From the NCBI RefSeq assembly GCF_021018895.1, contig NC_079386.1:6128835-6192834 (forward strand): 64,000 bases of DNA, in the 5' to 3' direction. Source of the DNA: Seriola aureovittata. Its lineage: Eukaryota; Chordata; Actinopteri; Carangiformes; Carangidae. This document shows, piece by piece, positions 46,961 to 59,864 of this stretch (position 1 is its first letter; each line of letters begins with the position of its first letter). The notes under the pieces are model-generated. The model was not told where the DNA came from. It saw only the letters and a list, made by a program, of their open reading frames with translations, and did no database searches. Made by a program: the position numbers and the translations under genes.

Positions 46961-48230
46961 TATCTTTTTTTTTTTCTTTTAATTCCAGGCTTGTTCTTAT
47001 TTTTCAAAACCTGGAGTCAACATTACCCACACTGCAACTTGACTGCTGAATTTTTTTTTCTCTTTATCAGATTCTTTCCTGACAGCAACAGCAGGTCAGC
47101 CCTATAATGGTGTATGTCCCTGACTGACTGACTGATCATACCATTGGTCAGTTGGCCTTTGCTCTCTTTCTTTCTTTGACTTAGCACAGTTTCTATTAGG
47201 GGGGCATTTACGGCACGCAGTGTTGCCAACTTTGTGCATTTGTCGCTTGATTTTGACACTTTTTTTTTCTAAACCTGGGTATAAACCTAGTTCACGGCTG
47301 GATTGTGCATGGGTGGCAACTGTCAACAATGTTCCTGGTCGGGTGTAACTGGCAGCACGCTGATCTGAATCTACTGCATGTAATACACTGACTTTGCATG
47401 ATTACCTCATACAACCCCACGTCAAATAATCTGAACTATATGATAATTCATGCTCTTATTTACAGTGGGCTATATCCTCAGCCTGACTTTAATAAATACA
47501 TGGAAATTATGTGTAGTGTTATTTTCTTTATTCTAGTTATGTAATCATATTGTTTACATGTCACCTTGTTGAATATCACTTTTAGATATTGTCGAATTTA
47601 CCAGCTTTCGTATCATATCGTATTAAATACTTTGATGTTTAATGTTATCATAGGACAAATAACTCCACAGTTCTGGCTCCGAATCACAGTGAGCGCTCTG
47701 TTCATACTGTCATATACTGTCATTTTTCCTGTGACGCTAACATTAGGGTTCGTTCCTTTCATACTTGTTTGTTAACCGTTCTTCTCCTGTCTTATTATCT
47801 CTTGCGTTTTATGGCCGTTGTTTGGGTAATTTCCTCAGGCAAAGCCTCCAGAAATGCAGGCTTATGGAAAGTGTGCATAAGGGCTCAGAATGTCTGCTAG
47901 AGGAGCCCCTCATGCCCTGGATGGTTTGACAGTGGGACAGGCCTAAGCCCTCACGAATTTAGTGTGTGAGTGTGTGCGAGTGTTTGAGAGTGGACTTGTA
48001 CAAGAAGCTGCCAAAATAAAATTAGGGAGGGAGAGCAAAAAATATCAAGCAGATCTAAATAGCATGTAAACAACAGAAAGGCCAGCAACCATAAATGAGA
48101 CAATAAAAGCCTTGTTAAGAATTAAACGGTTTCTGTCCACCTAAACGCTTGAGGGCTTTTAATTTGAAACAAATACAGGAAGCAGTGAGTTTGTATTAAC
48201 ACGTAATGCAGTAACTAACACGGTAAACTG
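46961..48230. other. Intergenic, no gene recognised
   Basis: Short overlapping minus-strand frames at 47,023-47,329 could be the upstream continuation of the gag-like fragment, but I cannot match them to anything. The rest is AT-rich with no recognisable element. Confidence 0.4.
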
Positions 48231-48232
48231 GA

Positions 48233-48361
48233 GGAAAATGAAGAAAACGAAGCTTCTCACTTAAACACTGCTTTGAGTACATATAAAGAGGGTTGGAAAC
48301 AAAGACCTGCTTCTAATACAAGCCTGGCTCAGATAAAGACCTGTGACCTTCTGCAGTCGAG
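48233..48361 (+). promoter_or_regulatory. Candidate promoter and non-coding first exon, possibly of gene F
   Basis: GAAAATGAAG and AAAACGAAGC lie in tandem at about 48,234-48,253, an imperfect ISRE-like element. A TATA-type ATATAAAG is at 48281-48288, and a consensus donor (TCGAG before GTAAGT) ends a putative exon at 48361. This repeats the order seen in genes A-E. The next downstream plus-strand gene is F, whose signal exon begins more than 4 kb away. No transcript evidence, so the link to F is inference. Confidence 0.4.
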
Positions 48362-50744
48362 GTAAGTAAAGAGATCACTTTCTGAGGATATACAGCACAG
48401 CAGTGCACAGTCTTTGTCTTTATCTTATTTGTTGTTTTCCTGATGATTTTAGCAGCAGCTTGGAAATGACTTGGAAGTTAACATGTAGTCTTACTGGCCG
48501 CATTTCAGTCACTATTGTTTGTTTGTCCCATTGTCTGACAATAGAAACAGCAAAATATGTAATTGAGTACAGCTTTATTGGGAATTCAGCTGTTTTGAAA
48601 TACAGTGTGTGTGTGAGAGCACAGAATGGGAGAGAATAAGACAGGATGATGCCAGCAAATATACAGCATATATTCACATTAAGTGTATTGTCAGAAATGA
48701 TAAGTAAACTAAGATATATGTGGTGAAAATCAAAGCATCATAGGCAACATTTCAGAGGAATAAACAAAGACCTGCGTTAGTCTGTAGAGCAATTGAAAAA
48801 TAATTAAAAAAAATACAACTTCTTTGACATGATTTCCTTCTGAGCAAACACATTGAGAGAGCGCACCTCCATACCCTGCCCATCATGATCTATTGGTTTA
48901 ATATGGGTCATAATCTCAGGGACGATTCTGATCTGTTCCACTACAAACTGCAGTGTTTTAAGTGTGTTATGAAACAGGTGCCAAGTGTTAGGGAACATTT
49001 CAACTTGTTGTATTTTTCAACTTGTCATTTAATTGTGGAGTTAGTCTTACTCTCCAGATTAACACAGGTCTTTATTATTGGCACTAAGGATCTTTATGCT
49101 ATTTTCAGTTGTTGTTGGAGTTTACCTCTGAAACTGCAAACCCCACTTCATAATTGTAGTGGGAAAAATTCAATCCATCATATGTACTCTCGTATAACCT
49201 AACTTTTAACCTCTTTTTGGTGGAGGGTCTTGATATTTGTTGATTACATAGTGTTTTACAGTGATGGGTTACATATTTCTATGCATGAGTACGACTCTGT
49301 GTCTTATATTTGCACACATTTGCGTTACACTGCTAAAAGATTGTGACCACATGTGGCCCAGACCACCTCCGAGTGTGGTCTGAGTGATCACATCTCAAAT
49401 GTGTCCTCTATACACCTATACTATGCTGGTCTGAACAGGGCCACAGTGGCATAAGTAATTGGTGAATTGATGACATGTGCATGCATGCTAAATTAAATTA
49501 TGGTCTCAGCTTTCACGATCACCAGGGTCTTGTCACGGGTGAATAAAATTAAGAGCACCCAAATTATCGAAGAGACCCAGGTTTGATGTCATTATTTGAG
49601 GAACCTGAAAAATAATGGTAGAAAAATACCCAATCTTAATATTTTCCAAGGTGATCCCCAACGGGGATGTCCTGTGGAAGCTCTAGGGAATAAGCTCCAC
49701 AGTAGTGGGTGACTCCCCTGGGAATATAACGCAGTGCTTAATGGTCATCTGTACTTCTTGTTATGCACAACTCCCACACAGTGATCCTCATATGACCATA
49801 TTGTTCACACAATCATACGTAGGTACATTCACTATACTATTTTGTGATAGGGAGATTCTTTTCATCGATGGGTAACTACTTAACGACCAAAATAGATTGC
49901 AGTTAGAAAAAACAACAAAAAACTACAAGCCAATCTAGACTAGCACTGAGCTAGAAGTTACAGACCAATACGTAAGGGAGTTATATGTTAGGAGATATTC
50001 ACCATAGATGAATGGTTCAGGGTAAAGGGTCAACATGCGGCCCTCAGGTCATTGTGCCACAGTTACTGCACTAAATCTTACAGGAGGAGACGCTCAGGCG
50101 CATGTGTAAATCATGTTCACTTGTTTATGGTCAATGGACCAATAGAAAGCTCACACATCCCTCTGAGGGCTAGAGATTTGATCTAATATGGGGCGTAGGT
50201 TATTTCTGGTAATGTTTGGAACTGGATAAAGACTAACCACAGGGGACCTTTTGTGCAGAATTGAGGTGGCGTATATCGATGGTTTCTCCATTATCCTTGG
50301 CCAAGCTTCAATAAACATCCTCAGTGTAAGACATCCTCCAGCGCACTTTCTGCACTGACGCCTTACATAAACAAGTGTTATACAATTGGATGCTGACACT
50401 ATTATAACTATAACTGGAGTAAGTTGCAGAAAAATGTTGCAACCATATGATACCTAGGAATGTACACATGCCCTATCAGACAAGACATCTTCAGAAAATT
50501 GGTTTGGCACCTGTCTGGCTCACTTCCTGTCGGTTTGCAACACATACTTATGCCTGAGACGTCTGAACTCCTGCTCATTGTTTTTTTTCTTTTTCAATCA
50601 CAGAAAGAATCTGAATACTTCACACACGACCAGAAAACAACTAAGAAGAGAGCGGCAGCAACAAAAAAGCAACAATATTAAGTAAAACATCCTCCACTCA
50701 TCATCATCAGAAAGGTACAGGCTGAAGCCTATTTGTAGTGGTAT

Positions 50745-50976
<232 letters not shown>

Positions 50977-51430
50977 ATCAAAAGGAAAACCATCAAATCA
51001 TCAGAGAAGCTGGAACCAAATAATATTTGTTATTTTTGCATGAAAAATACAAAAGATCCTCTCAGCTCACCAAGTGCTGATGTTTTGAAACTCATACAGT
51101 TAGATACATTTCCTGTCATATATTCAGGGTGAAATTGCCATAGCAACAGTCTCATGTTTTTTAAGGAAGTGAAACTGAGATGGCAGTGTGGTAAATATTT
51201 TGTAATCAACAAAAGATTTATCACTTGTATCTAAAGTGTGTACTAAGTATGCTATGTAATCACTGTTGTGTGTAGCAAATGAAAGGTGTAATTAAAGTTG
51301 TTTTTTTTTTTTTTTTAATAATTAAAAGGAAAAGCATCAAATCATCACATATGTGAAGCTGGAACTATGAAATGTTTTGGTATGTTTGCATAAAAATGAC
51401 TTCTATAAATACCAAAATAGCTGCCAATTA

Positions 51431-51660
51431 ATTTTCTCTCAGTTGACTAATTTAGTCATTTATTTGAGCCAAATCATAACATACATTAGTTCAAGGTTGG
51501 GGACTTAAGAGAGAGACCCAACAGTTTGTACAATGAGCAGCACTTGGTGACAGTGGGCAGGAAAACAGAGACAGGAGGAAACCACCAACAGAAAAGGACT
51601 CAGGGCGGGCGGCCCTCAGTCTCGACCAGATGGGTGAGAAGAGAGAAATGGGGGAGGAGA
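51431..51660 (+). repeat. Second, decayed copy of the teleost repeat seen at 6,281
   Basis: Shares with 6,281-6,460 the blocks GAGAGACCCAACAG, GAGCAGCAC, GGAGGAAACCACCAACAGAA and GGGCGGGCGGCC in the same order, with more substitutions and small gaps. Confidence 0.55.
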
Positions 51661-51856
51661 AAGAGAGCTGTTGATACTGCTGTATTTAAACACCACAAGA
51701 CTGGTTGTTATAATGATAATAGTAATAGTGATACTTGTAAGTGTAAAAGTTTTATAACAGCAGCTATGATAGCTGCACCAAATAATGAAAATAAGCCTCA
51801 TAATAAAAATAATAATTATCATAATGAGTCTAAGCTATAATATAATAATACAACTG

Positions 51857-51883
51857 AGCAGTATATATATGACATATACTGCT
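51857..51883. repeat. Short inverted repeat
   Basis: AGCAGTATAT (51857-51866) and its reverse complement ATATACTGCT (51874-51883) are separated by seven bases. It is AT-rich and of unknown significance. Confidence 0.6.
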
Positions 51884-52595
51884 GAGTACTTTTCTGAGTA
51901 ATTTTTAACAAATCATAGTTTTTCCATCTGAGTTCAAGTGGAATAGAAGTAAAAAGTGGCATGAAAAGAATGTACAACCCCTTTGTCAAACTTAATATCA
52001 AATAACTAGTTGCAATATTCCTGGTACATTCCATATCACTCTGATCATACATTTATATTGTTGAATAGTTATATTTCATACAGATACTCATGTTTCTCAG
52101 GATGAATTATACTGACTTTAGTAATCATCTAACCTCTGGTGCCACCAGCAGTCAACTGTCCAATCACAGCCTGCGGGCGGAAGCACGGGTATAATCAGAA
52201 CTGATGGTAGCCATGTTAGACAGCCTTCCATTGTTTTTCATTTTGGCATAGACAACCTGTCTCAAAAATGAAAGAGCTGCCCTGCATCTACTCATGAAGA
52301 GTAAAGACAGTGTTTTGTATTTAGTATCAGAAGGCCAATGCTGCTCTCTGCTGAACAACACTGAAATCCAATTCACCTTTTCAATTTATTCGATTGTTAA
52401 AGACAAAAAAATCAATCAATGTGTTTTTGACATATTTTTCATTAAATTATGACAGTAAATGCATTCATGAAAAGAAAATACAAAAGAATGTGCATTGCAT
52501 TTCATTTTATTTCTTTGTGTAATTTGTTTTTTAGGCATCTCCGTGGCCACTATCTTTGTCTCTACAGTTGAATTAAACCTCCATCCAAAGCAGTT

Positions 52596-53268
52596 ATGGC
52601 AGGAGCAACCACCACCCTAGGCCTCTGCGTCATGTTGAGCATGATGCATTGGATTTGCTTTGCAAACCCAATGGAAATAAAGGAACATCTGGTAAATATA
52701 TTGTCGGTTACCTTGTCAAGTCTCATTGAGTATTATTCTTTAAATTGTGACTGACTACTTTATTTTTACAGTTTCTTACAGTTATAAAATGATGAGATAT
52801 TTGGTAATGCAATGCAACACCACCAGCCTTACGATTGTGACTCCTAAATTACAGGATAAGGTGAAGGAGCAAGTTCGGCTAACTGAGGAATTTATAAAAG
52901 CTAGACAGGTGAGTCATTTAATCCAATATTACTGAATTATTTCTAAATGTTTGGAAAAAACTACACTACTACACAATTTTTAATTTTTTGCCCTACAGAC
53001 AGAATTTGAGACAGAACGCAAGAGTGTTTTTGAGATCGTGAGAGGAAATAATGCCAGACTGAAATGCTTGAAAATGCACTCAAACCTGTCTCCACCTGAG
53101 ATGGAAAAAATAGAGAGTTACACGGAGAACACCAACGCTCGTGTAAGACGCTCATTTACAGAAATGGCTGAAGTACTGGAGGACCATAAATTCCAACTGG
53201 AGCAATTAAAAGCCCAGATAAAGTATTTCGAGGCTTCACAGGATGGGTTTAATACCTTTGCAATGTAG
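52596..53268 (+). CDS. Gene F: diverged member of the small helical protein family, 139 aa
   Basis: Coding exons 52596-52691, 52855-52908 and 52999-53268, phase-0 GT-AG junctions, 420 nt. The signal exon is shorter than in A-E (32 codons): core LGLCVMLSMMHWICFA with likely cleavage before NPMEIK. The middle exon is again exactly 54 nt (DKVKEQVRLTEEFIKARQ), and the donor GTGAGTCA is the same as in A-E. The final exon encodes about 89 residues containing SPPEMEKIESYTENTN, aligned with the FPP-YLEN region of the array, then a K/E/Q-rich helix. It ends TFAM, so the X-X-E-L retention signal is absent and the product is predicted to be secreted. One mature cysteine (LKCLK). A poly-A signal is at 53331-53336. 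Orthology to the array rests on exon architecture plus weak sequence similarity. Confidence 0.8.
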
Positions 53269-53336
53269 CTTCAGTTCAATATGCCATATTCTCAGTTTTC
53301 TGTTTTTTGCTCTGCTGATTTCTCCTTCATAATAAA

Positions 53337-54585
53337 AACCTACTCATAAGTAGAAGTTACATATTCTCTGTCAGTGGTGCGTATGTGTTTGTGTATGGTG
53401 CTGTGAAGTGTTGAAATTATGACCAGTTTAAGAACTATCGTTTAACTAACTGGTTCAATGTTAAATGACAACTTTCACATTGTAACGCATTTGAATACTA
53501 TTGCTTGGCTGTAACTCCTATATTAGCCCAGAATGCATCTCAGTTCATCTAGTTTTCTCACAATTATTACCGGAGAGAAAACCACACAAAAAGAAGCATT
53601 TACTTCACACATTCCACACAAAATGAAACTTTTAAATCATGGTGCAGAGCCACATATCCATCAGAAATGTAGCTGTCTGTGTATTTACATGATAGTGCAT
53701 TAGCATGTTTGCATAGGTTTCTACTTAACACCTTCAAGAAATCAGAAATTGATGCAATTTTTATTAGTTATTGTTTTTTTTCCTTAACTCACCATCTGTG
53801 CCACAGCAAATAGAATATGTGCAACTATGTAATAACAATAATAGTAATAATAATATGTACAAATCACATTCAAATGAAAATGTCAATTGTGAATTATTTT
53901 AATAAATTCCTCCATGATACTTCTGCTTCCCCAGCATGAAGTGAAAAGTGTTTTTAAGGTTATAAATGACAGTCAAACACAGTACAATAGAAAAATCATA
54001 TTCTGCACTTTGTGTAACCTGGTTTTGCACTTTGTATCGTCTGACTTTGTATAACCCTGGACATGAATCTGTCCTCACATTGATAATCCTTATTTGGTAT
54101 TGTCAGTTTTCACATGTAAACTCCTCATCAGGTACTGTGGATCTGTTCTTACATGTGCACTCCTTATTTGGTACTGTCTGTTACAAACTAGCAGGTCTTT
54201 GTCCTTGAGCATGCAGCTGCTTCTTTTGACAGTTAGCTTCCATAATTGTTCACACACGCACATATCCTGACCATGCCTCCTTCTTCACTCTTCCTATAAA
54301 GTTCATGTACACTCTTTGTTTGATATCGGTCTGCGATTACACTCTGTGTGACTGTACACTGATCCTTTGCAAAGCTCTTATTGAAATATATAAAGACATC
54401 TGTTCATTTTCAGATTTCCACCACACAGTGATGCAAGGGAACAAAAGCTGTGAGCTAAAAGTGAGCTAAAAAGAAATGTTCCCCCCAGCAAGTGAATAAA
54501 AGTTTTGAGTCATGTGACTTGTTGGAACAGGATGACAAATATCATATGTAAGAGAAATGATTCATAGCACCACGTGATCATCAGT
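53337..54585. other. Intergenic, gene F to TRIM
   Basis: AT-rich spacer with no recognised exon. TATATAAA at 54387-54394 is a possible alternative TATA box for the downstream TRIM gene, but it lies over 300 bases before the first donor. A degenerate unit around TGTATAACCTGG/TACTGT recurs between 54,000 and 54,190. Confidence 0.4.
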
Positions 54586-54590
54586 GGTTC

Positions 54591-54729
54591 TTTCAGTTTC
54601 AAAATGCTCTTTAAGGAAATTCCAAGGCCACACCTGCTTTTGTGAACAACATGAAAACACCAGTCTGGTGAAATTCTCGCTTCCAGACAGACTGACAACA
54701 AACAGAAGAATCCAGAAGTAAAAAATAAG
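54591..54729 (+). promoter_or_regulatory. TRIM promoter: ISRE, kappaB-like site and non-coding exon 1
   Basis: TTTCAGTTTC at 54591-54600 is GAAACTGAAA on the minus strand, an ISRE core. Fourteen bases further, AGGAAATTCC at 54614-54623 fits the Rel-type kappaB pattern HGGARNYYCC. A consensus donor (AATAAG before GTAAGC) closes a non-coding exon at 54729; the acceptor is just before 55528 (GAACAG). A further GAAAGAGAAAC lies in the first intron at 55170-55180. This suggests regulation by interferon and NF-kappaB, as reported for many fish TRIM genes. Confidence 0.5.
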
Positions 54730-55539
54730 GTAAGCAGTTAAAGTTATAGTAATAACAAGTATTTAGATTCGATTCTAATGAGATTTGAAGTTACTCTACG
54801 ATGTAATATAAAGTTCAGCTCAGTTGTTAACTCTGTCAGGGTTTGGACTTTGCTGTGTCTACGAGGGACGCCTCCCTCAGTCTGGTGAAGAAACAACTTT
54901 AAATCACCGACCAGACAAGCAGGGTGGGTTTAACCAAACCTACCAACCTGATCTGCCAAACTGGTTTCTTCTACTAAACTAAATGATTAATGATTTGACA
55001 ATGTATGGCACTGGTAACTGTCACATAACTCAAATACAATAGTCCTTCAATAATATGTTTATCTAACACCTGGGGATTACACTTGATAAAACTGTACGGA
55101 GCCATTAGAAAGGACAAAGTTCTTGGCTGAATGACAAGTTTTTCAAGTCACTTGCTCCCACTTAAAAGTGAAAGAGAAACAAGAGCAGCAGTCACAGTGA
55201 TCACATGATTATGATCAGATAGGAGTAGCCAGTCAGAGATACTGATTTAGCATACATCTGCTCCAGTGTTCATTCTTTCACTCAGTTTCACTCAGTAATT
55301 AGCTTTTCTTTTTTTTTTAAATAAGCTTGTTTAATGTGTGAAATCCTTCATACCACCAGTAGCAATTAACATGTGAAATCAACAACAATCTTATATATAC
55401 ACAGCAAGCTGCTTCAGATACTCCTGGCATAGACATGTCTGACTGTTTATAGCTAGTGAATTTGTTGGAAACACACCTTGGCTAGGACATTTTCTCTCAA
55501 GAGTTTTATCTTGTTCCGTTTGAACAGGTGATATACACA

Positions 55540-58500
55540 ATGGCCTCCTCCCACTCCTCCAGTTTTAAATGCTCTATTTGTCTTGATGGCTTCACTGACC
55601 CTGTCTCCACTCCTTGTGGACACAACTTTTGTAAAGTCTGCATAAACACTTACTGGGATTCAACAAACGTCACCCAGTGTCCACTCTGTCAACATAACTA
55701 CCAGAAAAGACCGAAATTAAGAGTCAATGTCATGTTCAGAGATCTCATTGAGCTAAAGCAGACAAACATCCAGAATGTCCCAGAGGAAAGAGCCCAAACA
55801 CAAGACATTTTGTGTGACGTGTGTCCTGGAGAGAAGACAGTAAAGGCAGTCAAGTCCTGTCTGTACTGCGAAGAATCTCTCTGCTCTGAACACCTGAAAC
55901 CTCACCAGGATGACGTTGACCTAAAGACTCATGAGCTGCTGGATCCTGTCAGCAGACTGAAGGACAGGTGAGGTCAAATGAATAATGTATCAACAAGACA
56001 AGAGTGTACTAGCTGCTCTGTGTGACTGTAGGGGCTTGAGCTAAATGCTAGCATCAGCATGCTAACAGGTTCACCAAAACCAAAACAGATTGTGGCCAGT
56101 TGTACACATTTGCAGTTTTCAAATTTGTCAGTATATCATAAGACAGGACCGCTATGAACATTAGCAATAAATCGCCCGCGTACGTGCATTTACCATAGGC
56201 TTTAGTCAAGAAAGATAAGATATAAATAAATTTAAATTATTCCCAGCCAATACAGATTTAACTGAAAAACAATGAGATTGAAAGCACATTTGCAACCGAA
56301 TTTTACCAACAGGGTGTGCAAGCAGCACAAACGTCCTTTGGAACTGGTTTGCCATCGTGACCTGACATGTGTGTGTGTGTTGTGCATCAAATCAAACAAC
56401 CAAAACCATCAGTGTGTCCCTTTGAAAAACCGCCTGAGAAAAAGGAAGGTACGACTAACATAACTAGTTGCCCGCACTATTAGTAATGCAGTGACAGTTT
56501 CATTTGAATTAGGAAATAAAACCAATGTGTTTGTTATGCATTTAGGCCAAGGTTGATGAGGAATTGGCAGAGGTGCAGCAGGAGATCATGGAGAGGAAAA
56601 AGATGGTTGAAAAGCTTGAAGAGTCAGGAGAAATCAGTGAGGTAAGTCAAGCTGCTGATGGATGGATGGATGGATCCTACATGACTAGTAACCTATACTG
56701 TATATCAGAGGGTTCATTATTCATTTAAAATCTGAAACTTATGTTATTATGTGTAGCAAAGACAAATATAAAATATCAAAAAGATTAATTCAACTAATTA
56801 ACACAATTCTAACAAATTCAAACATTCTACATAAATAAGCACATGAATGTATCTTCATCCAAATTTGCAGTGGTGGAAGTAGCAACAGCACACTTTCAAG
56901 TAAAGATCCTGTTTTGCTCTCAGGGCCTGATGCTGCTCTCATCAGCGTTGTTCCCAGAAGTTACAGGCAGATGTGTTCAGATCAAAAACTGAATTTATAT
57001 GAAGCCTCAATCAATCACAGGTAATTAAGATATGGCTCAAGGATTCAACATTGCCCGGTTTAAATAGAAAAAGAAAATCAACGAAATAATATTCAAAATA
57101 AAAATAATTAGATTACAGCAAAGACAGTCCTATTAAAAATAAATATAATATTCAGCCTGTGCTAGACACATTTTAGGAACAATGTTTTCATTAAATTATC
57201 AACTCAATATGCTATACCATTAACTCATTTCAGTGCCCAGAGCTGCAGCGTGCTTAATATCACGACGACCAATACTAAAGGAAAAAAAATACACTAAGAT
57301 ACACTGAACACCATGTTTGACAGATGACTGGGAACTATGATAGAAATAAAAACCACATTGATTATTTGAATGTTTTTTTTTTAAATAGCCCAACTAAGGT
57401 GATTGGTGGCATGCGATATTACGATAAAATTTGCCTACTGCAAAACAAAATGTTCAGTGTTCCTCATACTGTTATCTGCACCATGCTGCACTTTGCCAGC
57501 CACAGACATGTAGGAGAGAGAGAGAGCGCTACTTCCGTTGTCCCCTCAATCTTCCCCAGGGTCCTAAAGGCATCCCTGTTAACATAAGAGCTGGACATTT
57601 CATTCAGTTTGTGGAGAGCAAAACAGAGCTGAAAGGACAGTGAACACTGGATTTACATTAAACTTTCGCATGTACACAGAAAAACGTCGGGACAGACATG
57701 GAAGACGTCGTGAGGATCTTCAATCACTTCCAACAACTGGTGAAGATAAACAAGTCAGGACTTGTGACTGCGCTCAACTTGCTGCACAAAAAAGCTGAAC
57801 ATCGCAGGGAGACTATGACAGAGAAGCTAAAAGAGGAAATGAGTGACCTGGAGGAAAGACAAAATGAGCTGGAGCAGCTCTCTCAAATGGATGACCTCCG
57901 TCTTCTACAGGTCCTCTGCTGCATTTCTCTACCTCTTCTTCTAAAGAGTTGTTTATAAGACAATTGCCATTCAAATTTGCCAACAGGGATTTTTTTTTTT
58001 GTAGAACCAAATATTTACAATTCACATAATCATGTCTTGCTGCATGCACACATCACAGCAGCTGAAGTATTTGTCCTGCATTCTCACTACAGAGTTTACA
58101 CTCTCTGAGTGACCCACCCAAAACAGAAGACTGGTCGGAGATCAGTGTCTACAGTGATTCAGCAGTGGGGACTGTGCGAAGCGCTGTCACTAAGTTGCTA
58201 AGAGAACTTTGCAATCAGTCGACTAGTGAAGGGAAAGGACTGATTGCAAAAGGTAAGTCATTTGACCATGTGCTGTTCCCAGTCAAGTGTTGATTTATTC
58301 TTGGTTTATTTACTGTTATTGATTTTTCATTAATGTCCTTACAGAGATAAGTAGAATTCAGCGATATGCAGGTAAATCTTATCTTTCATTACTTTTGAAT
58401 ACATGAATCCTCCTCTTGACTGTGTTCACAAATTATTCATCTTGTGCTCCCTGCCAGTGGATGTAACTTTGGACTCCAACACCGCAAACCGTGTCCTGGT

Positions 58501-59864
58501 TGTGTCCAAAGATGGGAAACAAGTGAAATATGGAGGAGTTCCTCAGAACCTGCCAGAAATCCCAGAGAGGTTTGAGCCTCTCCTCGGTGTTCTGGGAAAA
58601 GAAGGCTATTCCTCTGGTGCCTTCTACTTTGAGGTCAGTGGATTTTCACATTTCATATTTTCTTATGCTTTTAGTTATTTTGTGTTAATGTTCAACATGT
58701 TTGCTTCAAGCATGGCCACTAAGGAACAGTATTTAAGCAATGACAATATTTAAGCTTGATTCACACCATTTAACTAATTTGCCCAAAGAAATAATGTTTT
58801 TTTTCCAGTCACTTGGAATATTGACTGGCAAACCTGAGTTAAATGATTCATGAAGTTAGTGCTGATGTGCAATCATTGTGGTAATTGCGCTCAGTGTCTC
58901 TCTCAACTCAGAGACTGCAGGTGAAACAAATACAAAACTACTACTGCTGCTGTGATAGCTACCGCTACTCAAGTGCAAAAAGAATAATAGTATTGAATAG
59001 AATAGAAAACCATTGTCATTGTACAAAATATAAAATGTAAATAAACACAAACAAAAGGACACAAAAGAATTGCATGTAAAAGAGTATTGCACTTACAAAT
59101 ATAATAAATACTTAAAATAAACAGAAAAGTGCTTTGCTGAGTAGCTATTCTGAATAGTGAATATTAAAATACGGTGATGATTAACATAGGTCAGCAGATC
59201 AGAGTTCTGATGGCCCAGGGGATGGGGGATGAAACTTTTCTTAGGTCTGTTTGTCCAACTTTTGATGCTCCTCTACTACCTACCAGAGGACAGGAGGCAT
59301 TTCTGAGGAAATATCCCCAGTGACACAGGTAACATTGTTGATTATTAAGACTCAGTAATAGAAAGACAGAAAACAGGGCTCTTTTTTTTTTTTTTTAATT
59401 TTTATTCTGCCTGATTTTGGTTTGCACCCAAGTGCAGTGAACAAATTTTGTACAGGAATACATTATTGTTCATTACAAATCATTTTTTGCATTCCAAGGT
59501 GCAAGTGGAAGGCAAGTCTGCGTGGGACATTGGGGTTGCCTTGGAAACAGTTGACAGGAAACACCAAACCGATGTGCGTCTGAGCAATGGCTTCGTTGTC
59601 CTGATGCTGAGGAACGAGACGAAAATAATAGCTTGTGACCGCCCCCCGGTGGAGATTAATCTCCCGAAGACACCAGAGAAGGTCGGAGTGTTTGTAGACC
59701 ATGAGGAGGGAGAGGTCTGTTTTTATGATATTGGGAGTAAGGCCCATATCTACTCCTTTACCTGTTGCAGGTTTCCCAAGAAGAAGTTACACCCTTACTT
59801 AAACCCCTGCACCGAACGTGAGGGCAATAACTCAGCTCCAATGGTTATCACTCCTGTTCGTTAA
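55540..59864 (+). CDS. TRIM E3 ubiquitin ligase, finTRIM-like: RING, B-box 1, B-box 2, coiled coil, PRY/SPRY
   Basis: Coding exons 55540-55967, 56313-56448, 56546-56641, 57680-57910, 58093-58252, 58345-58371, 58458-58633 and 59499-59864 join in frame to 1,620 nt (539 aa). RING C3HC4: Cys11, Cys14, Cys26, His28, Cys31, Cys34, Cys47 and Cys50. B-box 1 spans about 92-122 (CDVC to HLKPH). B-box 2 starts at Cys145/His148. Its usual first histidine of the final H-x2-H pair is Asn172, so one zinc ligand is missing. The coiled coil covers about 189-300, including the classic 96-nt and 231-nt TRIM exons. PRY/SPRY runs from about 360 ([20 protein letters not shown]) through WDIGVALE and [12 protein letters not shown] to the C-terminus. 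The RING recruits E2; the SPRY domain binds target protein. Such genes are expanded in teleosts and commonly virus- or interferon-induced. A possible ATTAAA poly-A signal is at 59971-59976. finTRIM assignment is from domain order and similarity; TRIM25- or TRIM39-like relatives are alternatives. Confidence 0.9.

Noticed and set aside
49640..49780. Segment with short snRNA-like self-complementarity
   Set aside because: No convincing match to any spliceosomal RNA, and no promoter elements.
50050..50400. LTR-like stretch with CCAATAG and TTCAATAAAC
   Set aside because: Only the polyadenylation-like motif is suggestive; no second copy or defined ends were found in the window.
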